Source of the DNA: CADEEN01 sp963740395
GTDB taxonomy: Bacteria; Pseudomonadota; Gammaproteobacteria; Burkholderiales; Burkholderiaceae_C
Direction of reading: 5' to 3'
Length of the DNA: 64,000 nucleotides
NCBI GenBank assembly: GCA_963740395.1
Contig: CAVUEP010000041.1
Coordinates: 26,254 to 90,253 of the forward strand
Shown here piece by piece: positions 8,832 to 17,318 of this stretch. Each line of letters begins with the position of its first letter. Within the stretch, counting starts at the first letter, position 1. A program made the position numbers and the translations under genes. The notes below the pieces were generated by a model. That model saw nothing but the letters and a program-made list of their open reading frames with translations. It did not search any database and had not been told where the DNA came from.

Positions 8832-8838
8832 TCGATGT

Positions 8839-8915
<77 letters not shown>

Positions 8916-9045
8916 ACGCGAATTCTAACATGGCACCCCGCGCAAATTCGTTGAGCGGCGCGTCAAATTGCGAGCGATCGGCGCTGCACTTTACGCGCGC
9001 CACGCACGGTCAGACCTTGTGCACGCATGCAGCGCCCGAAACGAA

Positions 9046-9070
9046 CAAGGCCAGCTTGCAGCTGGCCTTG
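9046..9070 (-). terminator. hairpin terminator after rplQ
   Basis: A perfect 10-bp stem (CAAGGCCAGC / GCTGGCCTTG) with a five-base loop lies 20 bases past the rplQ stop. On the minus strand it is followed by a T-rich but interrupted tract (TTCGTTTCG). It is a likely end of the alpha operon, though the T-run is weaker than ideal. Confidence 0.75.
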
Positions 9071-9090
9071 TGTGCGATGTCGAGCGACGC

Positions 9091-9486
9091 TTATTCGGCG
9101 TCGGTCTTGACTTCTTCGGCCGCGGGCTCGGGCCGGTCGACGAACTCGACGAAGGCCATCGGCGCGTTGTCGCCGACGCGGAAACCCATCTTCAGGATGC
9201 GTGTGTAGCCGCCCGGGCGCGCCTTGTAGCGCGGGCCGAGTTCATTGAAGAGCTTCGTAACGACGTCGCGATCGCGGGTGCGGTCGAACGCCAGTCGGCG
9301 ATGCGCCAGCGTCGGCTCCTTGGCCAGCGTGATCAGCGGCTCGACAGCCATGCGCAGCTCCTTGGCCTTGGGCAGCGTGGTCTTGATCGCCTCGTGCGTG
9401 ATCAGCGAGTTGCACATGTTGCGCAGCATCGCCTGGCGGTGCGCGCTGGTGCGGTTGAGTTTTCGTAGTCCGTTGCGGTGGCGCAT
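9091..9486 (-). CDS. rplQ: 50S ribosomal protein L17
   Basis: A 131-residue L17, the last gene of the alpha operon, downstream of rpoA. The start MRHRNGLRKLNR at 9486 is the normal L17 N-terminus and has GAAAGGA upstream. An in-frame extension to 9543 exists but does not match the family. The conserved core runs from there to NAPMAFVEFVD near residue 116. The C-terminal acidic end (PAAEEVKTDAE) is slightly longer than the E. coli protein, as is common. L17 sits near the exit tunnel of the large subunit. It is followed by a strong hairpin. Confidence 0.98.
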   Translation of the reverse strand: MRHRNGLRKLNRTSAHRQAMLRNMCNSLITHEAIKTTLPKAKELRMAVEPLITLAKEPTLAHRRLAFDRTRDRDVVTKLFNELGPRYKARPGGYTRILKMGFRVGDNAPMAFVEFVDRPEPAAEEVKTDAE

Positions 9487-9593
9487 GGTGCGGGTCCTTT
9501 CGTTGATTGTTCTCCCAGCCGTATCAGGTACTGGGAGTTGCACCGGGCTTCCCTTCGGAAGCCCACTTCACTGACGGCGCTTGCGCGCCGTCC

Positions 9594-10583
9594 TTACCTC
9601 TTGTCCAGGCCCTGGGGCGGCCAGTTCTCCAGGCGCGCGCCGAGCGTCAGGCCACGCGAGGCGAGCACTTCCTTGATCTCGTTGAGCGACTTGCGACCCA
9701 GGTTCGGGGTCTTCAGCAGCTCGGTTTCGGTGCGCTGGATCAGGTCACCGATGTAATAGATGTTCTCGGCCTTGAGGCAGTTGGCCGAACGCACCGTGAG
9801 TTCGAGCTCGTCGACCGGACGCAGCAGGATCGGATCGAAGGTGCTGGTTGCGCGCTTCTGCTCTTCGAAGATGCCGCTGACCTCGCTACCCTCGAGCTGA
9901 GCGAAGACGGCGAGTTGCTCGACCAGGATCTTGGCCGAGGCGCGGATCGCTTCCTCGGGGCTGATCGCCCCGTTGGTCTCGATTTCCATCACCAGCTTGT
10001 CGAGGTCGGTGCGCTGTTCGACGCGGGCGTTCTCGACCGCGTAGCTGACGCGCTTGACCGGCGAGAACGATGCATCCAGGACGATGCGGCCGATCGACTT
10101 GGTCGGCTCGTCGCCGAAGCGGCGCATGTTGCCCGGCACATAGCCGCGACCCTTTTCCACCTTGATCTGCATGTCGAGCTTGCCGCCATGCGACAGGTTC
10201 GCGATCACGTGGTCCGGATTGATGATCTCGACGTCGTGCGGGGTCTGGATGTCGCCGGCCGTGACCGGGCCCTCGCCCTCCTTGCGCAGCACCAGCGTGA
10301 CTTCGTCACGGTTGTGCAGGCGGAACGTCACGCCCTTCAGGTTGAGCATGATGTGAACGACGTCTTCCTGCACGCCGTCGATCGTCGAGTACTCGTGCAG
10401 CACGCCAGCGATGGTGACTTCAGTCGGCGCATAGCCCACCATCGACGACAACAGCACACGGCGCAGGGCGTTGCCCAGCGTGTGGCCGTAGCCGCGCTCG
10501 AAAGGCTCGAGCGTGGCTTTGGCACGGTGGCCGCCGATCGGCTCGACATTGATGGCTTTGGGTTTCAGCAGATTGGTTTGCAT
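9594..10583 (-). CDS. rpoA: RNA polymerase alpha subunit
   Basis: A 329-residue RpoA of normal length. The N-terminal assembly domain (about 1-235) contains LEPFERGYGHTLGNALRRVL near residues 27-46, the dimerisation signature. A linker is followed by the C-terminal domain (about 250-329), which binds UP-elements and activators. This domain holds ELELTVRSANCLKAENI and NLGRKSLNEIKEVLASRGL. The gene lies between rpsD and rplQ as in other bacteria. A 152-base gap to rpsD contains a hairpin that may mark a processing point. Confidence 0.99.
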   Translation of the reverse strand: MQTNLLKPKAINVEPIGGHRAKATLEPFERGYGHTLGNALRRVLLSSMVGYAPTEVTIAGVLHEYSTIDGVQEDVVHIMLNLKGVTFRLHNRDEVTLVLRKEGEGPVTAGDIQTPHDVEIINPDHVIANLSHGGKLDMQIKVEKGRGYVPGNMRRFGDEPTKSIGRIVLDASFSPVKRVSYAVENARVEQRTDLDKLVMEIETNGAISPEEAIRASAKILVEQLAVFAQLEGSEVSGIFEEQKRATSTFDPILLRPVDELELTVRSANCLKAENIYYIGDLIQRTETELLKTPNLGRKSLNEIKEVLASRGLTLGARLENWPPQGLDKR

Positions 10584-10658
10584 TGAGTGATGTTCCTGTC
10601 AATACCCTCGGCTCGTTACACCGATAAGGCTGATGGATCTGCCGGGCTGGGAGACGAT

Positions 10659-10683
10659 GGCTTCGCGCCCGGCAAGCGAAGCC
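10659..10683 (-). other. inverted repeat in the rpsD-rpoA gap
   Basis: An 8-bp perfect stem (GGCTTCGC / GCGAAGCC) with a nine-base loop lies in the 152-base space between rpsD and rpoA. No T-run follows on either strand, so RNA processing or partial attenuation is likelier than termination. This is inferred from the sequence only. Confidence 0.4.
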
Positions 10684-10735
10684 TCCAAGGGAATGGGCGC
10701 AGCCTTTGGGGCCACGATCCCGCTGTCCTGTGCGC

Positions 10736-11359
10736 TTATCTCGAGTACAGCTCGACGATCAGTGCTTCCTTGATTTCAGCGCCAAATTGATCGCGGTCCG
10801 GGGTCTTCGTGAACACGCCCTCAAGCTTGGCGGTGTCGACCTTGACCCATTCGGGTAGCCCGATCGACTCGGCGAGCTTCACGGAGTCGGTCACGCGCAG
10901 CTGCTTCTTCGACTGCTCGCGCACAGCGACGGTGTCGCCGGCCTTGACCAGGTACGACGAGATGTTCACGACGCCACCGTTGACGGTGATGCTCTTGTGC
11001 GACACCAGCTGGCGCGCTTCGGCGCGGGTGCTGCCAAAGCCCATGCGGTAGACCACATTGTCCAGGCGTGACTCGAGCAGCATCAGCAAGTTGGCGCCGG
11101 TATTGCCCTTGCGGCGTTCGGCCTCGGCGAAGTAGCGACGGAACTGACGCTCCAGCACGCCGTACATGCGCTTGACCTTCTGCTTCTCGCGCAGTTGCAG
11201 ACCGTAGTCGCTGGTGCGCGAGCCGCTGGTGCGGCCATGCTGGCCGGGGCGGGATTCGAACTTGGACTTGTCGCTGATGGCGCGGCGTGCGCTCTTCAGG
11301 AACAGGTCGGTGCCTTCACGGCGGGAGAGTTTGGCCTTGGGGCCGAGGTAACGTGCCAC
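10736..11359 (-). CDS. rpsD: 30S ribosomal protein S4
   Basis: A 207-residue S4, a primary 16S rRNA binder that nucleates small-subunit assembly. The family is clear from the N-terminus MARYLGPKAKLSRREGTDL and from the S4 RNA-binding domain at about residues 98-160 (RLDNVVYRMGFGSTRAEARQ, then LVSHKSITVNG). The length is normal. In other bacteria S4 represses translation of the alpha operon. The gene lies between rpsK and rpoA, the usual position. Confidence 0.99.
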   Translation of the reverse strand: MARYLGPKAKLSRREGTDLFLKSARRAISDKSKFESRPGQHGRTSGSRTSDYGLQLREKQKVKRMYGVLERQFRRYFAEAERRKGNTGANLLMLLESRLDNVVYRMGFGSTRAEARQLVSHKSITVNGGVVNISSYLVKAGDTVAVREQSKKQLRVTDSVKLAESIGLPEWVKVDTAKLEGVFTKTPDRDQFGAEIKEALIVELYSR

Positions 11360-11500
11360 GTTGCTGTCCTTATTTCAATCTGACGCAACCTTCGTGTTGC
11401 GCGAGTCCGGCGGATGTTGTTCTAGGTGCTCGGACGGTGGGCTTCAAAACGCCAACGTCGACAGGGTCCTTGCGAAGCCCTGTCGACGCGGCAGGGAGGC

Positions 11501-11905
11501 TTAGATGCGCCGACGCTTCTGCGGCCGGCAGCCGTTGTGCGGAACGGGCGTCACGTCGGAGATCGAGTTGATACGGATGCCCAGCGAGGCCAGCGCACGC
11601 ACGCTCGACTCGCGGCCGGGGCCCGGGCCCTTGATGCGTACGTCCAGGTTCTTGATGCCCTGCTCTTGCGCCGCGCGGCCGGCGTTCTCGGCGGCGACCT
11701 GGGCCGCAAACGGCGTGCTCTTGCGCGAGCCCTTGAAGCCCTGACCGCCCGAGGACGCCCACGCCAGCGCGCCGCCCTGGCGGTCGGTGATCGTGATGAT
11801 GGTGTTGTTGAACGACGCGTGCACGTGCGCAATCCCATCCGCGATGTTCTTGCGAATCTTCTTGCTCACGCGACGCGCGGCGGTGTTCTGGGGTGCCTTG
11901 GCCAT
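11501..11905 (-). CDS. rpsK: 30S ribosomal protein S11
   Basis: A 134-residue S11, part of the platform of the small subunit near the mRNA exit. Typical segments are GIAHVHASFNNTIITITDRQG near residues 25-44, KGSRKSTPFAAQVAAE, and the C-terminal SDVTPVPHNGCRPQKRRRI. It follows rpsM by 62 bases in the alpha operon. Nothing in the protein is unusual. Confidence 0.99.
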   Translation of the reverse strand: MAKAPQNTAARRVSKKIRKNIADGIAHVHASFNNTIITITDRQGGALAWASSGGQGFKGSRKSTPFAAQVAAENAGRAAQEQGIKNLDVRIKGPGPGRESSVRALASLGIRINSISDVTPVPHNGCRPQKRRRI

Positions 11906-11967
11906 GTTCTGTTCCTTGAGTCTTTAGCGACGCGCGCGGATCACTGCTTGATGAGACGGGCGACGGG

Positions 11968-12333
11968 TCACTTCTTGACCAGGGCGCCCGACTTGCGCGG
12001 GCCCTTGCGGGTGCGTGCGTTGGTCTTGGTGCGCTGGCCGCGAACGGGTAGGCCGCGACGATGGCGCATGCCGCGGTAGCAGCCGAGGTCCATCAGGCGC
12101 TTGATGTTGATCGACATTTCGCGACGCAGGTCGCCTTCGATCGTCATGCGGCCGATTTCGTCGCGGATCTTTTCCAGGTCGCCGTCCGACAGGTCCTTGA
12201 TCTTCTTCGAATAGGCGATACCCGCCTTGTCGCAGATCTTCTGTGCCGTGTCGCGGCCGATGCCGTAGATCGACGTCAGGCCGATCTCGGTGTGCTTGTG
12301 CGGCGGGATGTTGATACCAGCAATGCGTGCCAT
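11968..12333 (-). CDS. rpsM: 30S ribosomal protein S13
   Basis: A 121-residue S13, located in the head of the 30S subunit where it contacts the 50S subunit and the P-site tRNA. The N-terminus MARIAGINIPPHKHTEIGLT, the helix-two-turns-helix region and the basic tail RGQRTKTNARTRKGPRK are all standard. The length is normal. It follows rpmJ by 35 bases. Confidence 0.99.
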   Translation of the reverse strand: MARIAGINIPPHKHTEIGLTSIYGIGRDTAQKICDKAGIAYSKKIKDLSDGDLEKIRDEIGRMTIEGDLRREMSINIKRLMDLGCYRGMRHRRGLPVRGQRTKTNARTRKGPRKSGALVKK

Positions 12334-12368
12334 GGTGTTCCTTCTGTGTCCTGTGCGGTCGGGCCGGG

Positions 12369-12482
12369 TCAGCCCTGGCGCTGCTTGTGGCGCGGGTCAG
12401 TGCAGATCACGCGCACGACGCCGTGGCGTCGGATGATCTTGCAGTTGCGACACATTTTCTTGACTGATGCAGCGACTTTCAT
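12369..12482 (-). CDS. rpmJ: 50S ribosomal protein L36
   Basis: A 37-residue L36 reading MKVAASVKKMCRNCKIIRR at the start. The zinc-binding set is Cys11, Cys14, Cys27 and His32 (zinc-containing C+ form). It sits between secY and rpsM. No infA gene is present in the 77-base gap between secY and rpmJ, where some other Burkholderiales carry one. The upstream AGGAG at 12490-12494 supports the start. Confidence 0.97.
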   Translation of the reverse strand: MKVAASVKKMCRNCKIIRRHGVVRVICTDPRHKQRQG

Positions 12483-12559
12483 GACTAGCTCTCCTAAACC
12501 TTCTTACCAAACGGGCAAATGCAGTGCTGACTTCGCGCGGGACACGGTACGTGCCCGCC

Positions 12560-13871
12560 TCAAGTCGCCTTGAAATTTGCCTTCTTCAAGAGTGATTCGT
12601 ACTGGTGGCTCATGATGTAGCTCTGGACCTGGGCCCAGAAGTCCATCGTCACGACCACGATGATCAACAGTGAGGTGCCGCCGAAATAGAACGGCACGTT
12701 GTACTTCAACACCAGGAATTCGGGCAGCAGGCAGACTGCCGTGATGTAGATCGCGCCGGCCAATGTCAGCCGGCCCAGGATGCGGTCGATGTGCTTGGCG
12801 GTCTGGTCACCCGGACGAATGCCGGGAATGAAGGCGCCGCTCTTCTTCAGGTTGTCAGCCGTCTCGCGGCTGTTGAACACCAGCGCGGTGTAGAAGAAGC
12901 AGAAGAAGATGATCATCGCGGCGTACAGCATCACGTAGATCGGCTGACCGGGCGACAAGCGCAGCCGACAGGTCGCGCAGCCAACGCATGCCTTCGCCGG
13001 TGGCGAACCAACCGACCACGGTCGCCGGCAGCAGGATGATCGACGAGGCGAAGATCGGCGGGATCACGCCCGACATGTTGAGCTTCAGCGGCAGATGCGA
13101 CGACTGGCCACCGTAGACCTTGTTGCCGACCTGGCGCTTGGCGTAGTTGACGAGTATCTTGCGCTGGCCTCGCTCAACGAAGACCACGGCAAAGGTGACG
13201 CCGATGACCAGCGCGATGATGAACAGCGAAGCGATGATGCTCATCGACCCGGTGCGCACCAACTCGAACAGGCCCGCGATGGCGCCCGGCAAGCCGGAGA
13301 CGATGCCCGCGAAGATGATGATCGAGATGCCGTTGCCCAGTCCGCGCTCGGTGATCTGTTCGCCCAGCCACATCAGGAACATGGTTCCGGCCACCAGGCT
13401 CACCACCGCCGTCATGCGGAAGCCGAAGCCAGGCGCAATCACCAGTCCCGGCGAACCTTCGAGCGCGAGCGCGATGCTCAGCGACTGGAAGATCGCCAGC
13501 AACAGCGTGCCGTAGCGTGTGTATTGCGTGATCTTGCGCCGCCCGGACTCGCCTTCCTTCTTCAGGGCCTCGAGCGTGGGCACGACGTAGGTCATCAACT
13601 GCATGATGATCGACGCCGAGATGTAGGGCATGATCCCCAGCGCCAACACGGAAAAGCGCGACAGCGCGCCGCCGCTGAACATGTTGAACAGGTTCAGGAT
13701 GCCGCCGCTCTGGCTGTCGAACAGCTGGCGCAGTTGGTCCGGGTCGATGCCGGGCACGGGAATGTGCGTGCCGATGCGATAGACCACGAGCGCAAGCAGC
13801 AAGAACACCAAGCGGCGACGCAGGTCGCCGAACTTGCCGCTCTTGGCCAGCTGGGTGGCGTTGGTTGCCAA
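12560..13871 (-). CDS. secY: preprotein translocase subunit SecY, frameshifted
   Basis: SecY is the ten-helix channel of the Sec translocon. The N-terminal three quarters reads in one frame from ATG 13871 (TQLAKSGKFGDLRRRLVFL) to WLRDLSAA. The rest reads in another frame from about 12958 (LSPGQPIYVMLYAAMIIFF) to the end at 12560. One extra base near 12959-12961 explains the break. Joined, the protein is about 436 residues, the normal length. All segments are well conserved and secY is essential and normally single-copy, so a consensus error is the likeliest cause. It lies between rplO and rpmJ at the end of the spc operon. Confidence 0.93.
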
Positions 13872-13886
13872 GTCGTCTGTCCTCGA

Positions 13887-14324
13887 TTACTCGGCGACGG
13901 AGCCGCCAGCGGCTTCGATGGCGGCTTTCGCACCCGCGGTCGCGCCGATCCCCTTGAGCACGACCTTGCTGGTCAGTTCGCCGGTCTTGATGACCTTGAC
14001 GGTCTTGATCATGTCGCGAACCAAGCCGGCCTGCTTCAGGCTCAGGAGGTCGACTTCGGCCAGCGCGAGCTCTTGCAGATCGCTCAGCGTGATCTCGGCG
14101 TTGTACTTCAGCGCATGCGACTTGAAGCCACGCTTGGGCAGCCGGCGCTGCAGCGGCATCTGGCCGCCTTCGAAACCGACCTTGTGGTAGCCGCCGGCAC
14201 GCGACTTCTGACCCTTGTGGCCGCGACCCGCGGTCTTGCCCAGGCCCGACCCGATGCCACGTCCGACGCGGCGACGGTCTTTCTGGCTGCCGGAGGCCGG
14301 CTTGATATTGTTGAGTTGCATCAC
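13887..14324 (-). CDS. rplO: 50S ribosomal protein L15
   Basis: A 145-residue L15. The glycine- and arginine-rich N-terminal arm (RVGRGIGSGLGKTAGRGHKG at about residues 20-39) reaches into 23S rRNA. The C-terminal globular part ends in KAAIEAAGGSVAE. Its start codon overlaps the rpmD stop (ATGA at 14321-14324), which implies coupled translation. The length and position in the spc operon are standard. Confidence 0.99.
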   Translation of the reverse strand: MMQLNNIKPASGSQKDRRRVGRGIGSGLGKTAGRGHKGQKSRAGGYHKVGFEGGQMPLQRRLPKRGFKSHALKYNAEITLSDLQELALAEVDLLSLKQAGLVRDMIKTVKVIKTGELTSKVVLKGIGATAGAKAAIEAAGGSVAE

Positions 14325-14503
14325 AGCACCTGCACCAGGTAAGCGACCTTGTTGATCATGCCGCGCACCGCGGGAGTGTCTTCCAGCGTGCGCTGGCTGT
14401 TCATGCGGCGCAGGCCCAGGCCGCGCACCGTGTCGCGGTGCGATTGCTTGGTACCGGCCACGCTCTTGACGAGCTTGACGGTCAGTGTTTTCTTCTCGGA
14501 CAT
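14321..14503 (-). CDS. rpmD: 50S ribosomal protein L30
   Basis: A 60-residue L30, a small protein of the large subunit. It has the usual KTLTVKLVKSVAGTKQSHRD N-terminus and the LRRMNSQRTLEDTPAVRGMI segment. It overlaps the downstream rplO start by four bases. It lies between rpsE and rplO as in most bacteria. Confidence 0.98.
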   Translation of the reverse strand: MSEKKTLTVKLVKSVAGTKQSHRDTVRGLGLRRMNSQRTLEDTPAVRGMINKVAYLVQVL

Positions 14504-14523
14504 GTCAGTTCTCCGGCGCCGGG

Positions 14524-15042
14524 TCAGTTGAAGATGTCTTCGACCGACTTGCCGCGCTTGGCCGCCACGGCCGCAGGCGTGGTGGAGTTGTTCAGTGCGT
14601 CCAGGGTGGCGCGCACCATGTTGTACGGATTCGACGAACCCAGGCTCTTGGCCACGATATCGGTCACGCCCAGGACTTCGAAGACGGCGCGCATCGGACC
14701 ACCGGCAATGATGCCGGTACCGGGCACGGCCGGCGCCATCAGGACCTTGGCGGCGCCATGCTCGCCGCGCACGTTGTGGTAGATCGTGCCGTTCTTGAGC
14801 GCGATCTTCTTCAGGTTGCGGCGCGCGGATTCCATCGCCTTCTGCACGGCCACGGGCACTTCCTTGGCCTTGCCCTTGCCCATGCCGACGCGACCATCGC
14901 CGTCACCGACGACGGTGAGCGCCGCAAAGCTCAGCGTGCGGCCGCCCTTGACCACCTTGGTGACGCGGTTCACCGCGATCATCTTCTCTTTCAGGCCGTC
15001 GTCATTGGCCTCGGTCTGCGCGCGGGGTTGAAATTTAGCCAT
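14524..15042 (-). CDS. rpsE: 30S ribosomal protein S5
   Basis: A 172-residue S5, involved in decoding accuracy and in mRNA unwinding at the entry channel. The S5 N-terminal double-stranded-RNA-like domain is at about residues 17-82 (MIAVNRVTKVVKGGRTLSFA). The C-terminal domain holds GTGIIAGGPMRAVFEVLGV. The loop that carries spectinomycin-resistance changes (VTKVVKGGR, about 24-32) looks wild type. The gene lies between rplR and rpmD. Confidence 0.99.
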   Translation of the reverse strand: MAKFQPRAQTEANDDGLKEKMIAVNRVTKVVKGGRTLSFAALTVVGDGDGRVGMGKGKAKEVPVAVQKAMESARRNLKKIALKNGTIYHNVRGEHGAAKVLMAPAVPGTGIIAGGPMRAVFEVLGVTDIVAKSLGSSNPYNMVRATLDALNNSTTPAAVAAKRGKSVEDIFN

Positions 15043-15062
15043 TGCTCTGTTCCTCTATTGCG

Positions 15063-15431
15063 TCAGAACTGCAGACCGGCTTCACGCGCAGCCTCGGCCA
15101 GCGCCTTGACGCGGCCGTGGTAGGCGAAACCAGAACGGTCGAACGCGACCTTGTCGATGCCGGCGGCCTTGGCCTTCTCGGCGATGCGCTTGCCGACGAT
15201 CGCCGCGGCGCTCGCATTGCCACCCTTGCTGGCGCCACCGAGCTCGGTGCGCACTTCCTTCTCGGCCGTCGACGCGCTGGCCAGCACCTTCGTGCCGTCG
15301 TCGGAAAGGACGTTGGCATAGATGTGCAGGTTGCTGCGAAACACCATCAAGCGCGCAACGCGCTGAGTGGCAATACGTGCTCGCGTCTGGCGCGAGCGGC
15401 GGATACGCTGATCCTTCTTGTTGATCGTCAT
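15063..15431 (-). CDS. rplR: 50S ribosomal protein L18
   Basis: A 122-residue L18, which binds 5S rRNA with L5 and L25 in the central protuberance. The segments RLMVFRSNLHIYANVLSDDG and AFDRSGFAYHGRVKALAEAA are diagnostic. The basic N-terminus (about 1-28) is typical. It lies between rplF and rpsE with short gaps on each side. Confidence 0.99.
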   Translation of the reverse strand: MTINKKDQRIRRSRQTRARIATQRVARLMVFRSNLHIYANVLSDDGTKVLASASTAEKEVRTELGGASKGGNASAAAIVGKRIAEKAKAAGIDKVAFDRSGFAYHGRVKALAEAAREAGLQF

Positions 15432-15442
15432 GTCGCCGCTCC

Positions 15443-15976
15443 TTACTTCTTCTTGGTCTCTTTGAGAACCACGCGTTCATCCGAGTACCGGATGCCCTTG
15501 CCCTTGTACGGCTCGGGCGGGCGGATCGCGCGCACTTCGGCGGCGATCTGGCCCACCACCTGGCGATCGGCACCTTTGATGATGATTTCGGTCTGGGTCG
15601 GGCACGCCACCGTGATACCGGCCGGCATGTCTTTCACGACGGGGTGCGAGAACCCGATCTGCAGGTTCAGCTTCGCGCCCTGAGCCTGGGCACGAAAGCC
15701 CACGCCGACCAGGTTCAACTTGCGCTCGAAGCCCTTGGCGACACCGCTGACCATGTTGGCCACCAGCGCCCGCATCGTGCCGCTCATGGCATCGGCAGCG
15801 ACGCTGTCGTTGGCGGCAGTGAAGCTCAGCTTGCCGGCCTCGTTCTTGACAGTCACCAAGGCGTTGCCCTTGCGGGTCAGCGTGCCCATGGCGCCCTTGA
15901 CGCTGATCAGGTCAGCCGTCACCGACACGTCCACGCCCTTCGGCACGGAGATCGGCATTTTTCCTACGCGCGACAT
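15443..15976 (-). CDS. rplF: 50S ribosomal protein L6
   Basis: A 177-residue L6 built from two similar alpha/beta domains, near the factor-binding site of the large subunit. Residues SRVGKMPISVPKGVDVSV begin it. The family signature PEPYKGKGIRYSDE is at about residues 153-166. The length is the same as in E. coli. It lies between rpsH and rplR. Confidence 0.99.
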   Translation of the reverse strand: MSRVGKMPISVPKGVDVSVTADLISVKGAMGTLTRKGNALVTVKNEAGKLSFTAANDSVAADAMSGTMRALVANMVSGVAKGFERKLNLVGVGFRAQAQGAKLNLQIGFSHPVVKDMPAGITVACPTQTEIIIKGADRQVVGQIAAEVRAIRPPEPYKGKGIRYSDERVVLKETKKK

Positions 15977-15991
15977 CGCTCTATTCCTTCC

Positions 15992-16384
15992 TTAGGCCAC
16001 GTAGCAAAGGACTTCGCCGCCGATACCGGAAGCGCGCGCCTTGCGATCGGTCATCACGCCCTGCGGCGTGGTCACGATGGCCACGCCCAGGCCGTTCTGC
16101 ACCTGGGGAATCGAGTGGCGACCCTTGTAGACACGCAGACCGGGGCGGCTCACGCGCTCGATGCGCTCGATCACTGGGCGACCGGCGTAGTACTTCAGCG
16201 CAATCTCCAGCTCAGCCTTGTCTCCGCCCTTGATGGCGAAGCCGTCGATATAGCCCTCGTCCTTCAGCACCTGCGCGATGGCCGTCTTCAGCTTGGACGA
16301 CGGCATCGTCACCGTGGCCTTCTCGACGGACTGCGCATTGCGGATACGGGTCAACATATCGGCGATCGGATCACTCATGCTCAT
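15992..16384 (-). CDS. rpsH: 30S ribosomal protein S8
   Basis: A 130-residue S8, a primary binder of the central domain of 16S rRNA and, in other bacteria, the translational repressor of the spc operon. The start (ATG at 16384, MSMSDPIADMLTRIRNA) is chosen because AGGAG lies eight bases upstream. The second ATG would be only two codons later. The C-terminal RPGLRVYKGRHSIPQVQNG and GIGGEVLCYVA are diagnostic. Confidence 0.98.
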   Translation of the reverse strand: MSMSDPIADMLTRIRNAQSVEKATVTMPSSKLKTAIAQVLKDEGYIDGFAIKGGDKAELEIALKYYAGRPVIERIERVSRPGLRVYKGRHSIPQVQNGLGVAIVTTPQGVMTDRKARASGIGGEVLCYVA

Positions 16385-16405
16385 TTGTGAATCTCCTGAG
16401 TCCGA

Positions 16406-16711
16406 TTACCAGCTGGCCTTGACGACACCAGGGATGTCGCCCTTGAAGGCCAGGTCGCGGATCTTGCTGCGGCCCAGACCGAACATGCGGAACGTGCCAC
16501 GCGGCCGCCCCGTCAGGGCGCAACGGCTGCGCTGACGCGTCGGGTAGGCATTGCGCGGAAGGCGCTGGAGCTCCAGGCGCGCGGCGTAGCGCTCTTCGTC
16601 GGACTTCTTCGCGTCGTTGGCTGCCGCCTTGAGCTCGTTGTACTTCTTCGCGTACTTCGCAGCCAGCTGCTCGCGCTTGAGCTCGCGTTGAATGAGGGAT
16701 TGTTTGGCCAT
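16406..16711 (-). CDS. rpsN: 30S ribosomal protein S14
   Basis: A 101-residue S14 of the zinc-free (C-) type. It lacks the CxxC pairs of the short zinc form and carries the long N-terminal part (MAKQSLIQRELKREQLAAKY) instead. The conserved C-terminus is RQRSRCALTGRPRGTFRMFG. The in-frame extension to 16765 overlaps rplE and is not part of the family. The start at 16711 lies 8 bases past the rplE stop. Confidence 0.98.
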   Translation of the reverse strand: MAKQSLIQRELKREQLAAKYAKKYNELKAAANDAKKSDEERYAARLELQRLPRNAYPTRQRSRCALTGRPRGTFRMFGLGRSKIRDLAFKGDIPGVVKASW

Positions 16712-16719
16712 GGGGTGCC

Positions 16720-17307
16720 TCAGTTCTTGAACGGGAAGCGGAAGGCCGTCAGCAGGGCCTTGCACTCGTCATCGGTCTTCGCGCTGGTCGTGATGCTGAT
16801 GTTCATGCCACGCAATGCGTCGACCTTGTCGTAATCGACCTCGGGGAAAATGATCTGTTCCTTGACACCGATGTTGTAGTTGCCACGGCCGTCGAACGAG
16901 CGGCCCGAGATGCCGCGGAAGTCGCGCACCCGCGGCAGCGCCACGGTGACGAAGCGATCGAGGAATTCGTACATGCGCACACCGCGCAGCGTGACCATGG
17001 CGCCGATCGGCACACCCGAGCGGATCTTGAAGCCGGCAATGTCCTTCTTGCTCTTGGTGACCACCGGCTTCTGGCCCGCGATCTTGGTCAGGTCGCCGAC
17101 GGCGTTGTCCATGACCTTCTTGTCCGACACCGCCTCGCTGACACCCATGTTCAGCGTGATCTTGGTCAGACGCGGCACTTCCATCACCGACTTGTAGCCG
17201 AACTTGGCCATCAGGTCGGGCGTGACCTTGTCCTTGTAGAACGTCTGCAGGCGCGCCAACGGAATGGCGGATGCGGCAGAAGCGGCTGCAGCTTGTTTCT
17301 TTGCCAT
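16720..17307 (-). CDS. rplE: 50S ribosomal protein L5
   Basis: A 195-residue L5, part of the 5S rRNA complex in the central protuberance. It contacts P-site tRNA. The core begins at LQTFYKDKVTPDLMAKFGYK, and the signature ITLNMGVSEAVSDKK follows. An Ala-rich N-terminal extension of about 15 residues (AKKQAAAASAASAIP) makes it longer than the 179-residue E. coli protein. The extension is in frame with the ATG at 17307, and no better start is visible. It lies between rplX and rpsN. Confidence 0.98.
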   Translation of the reverse strand: MAKKQAAAASAASAIPLARLQTFYKDKVTPDLMAKFGYKSVMEVPRLTKITLNMGVSEAVSDKKVMDNAVGDLTKIAGQKPVVTKSKKDIAGFKIRSGVPIGAMVTLRGVRMYEFLDRFVTVALPRVRDFRGISGRSFDGRGNYNIGVKEQIIFPEVDYDKVDALRGMNISITTSAKTDDECKALLTAFRFPFKN

Positions 17308-17318
17308 GTGTCTGCCCC

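Noticed and set aside
8922..8950. A full promoter for tRNA-fMet
   Set aside because: A TAGAAT hexamer is present, but no acceptable -35 box lies 15-19 bases upstream, so only the terminator is annotated.
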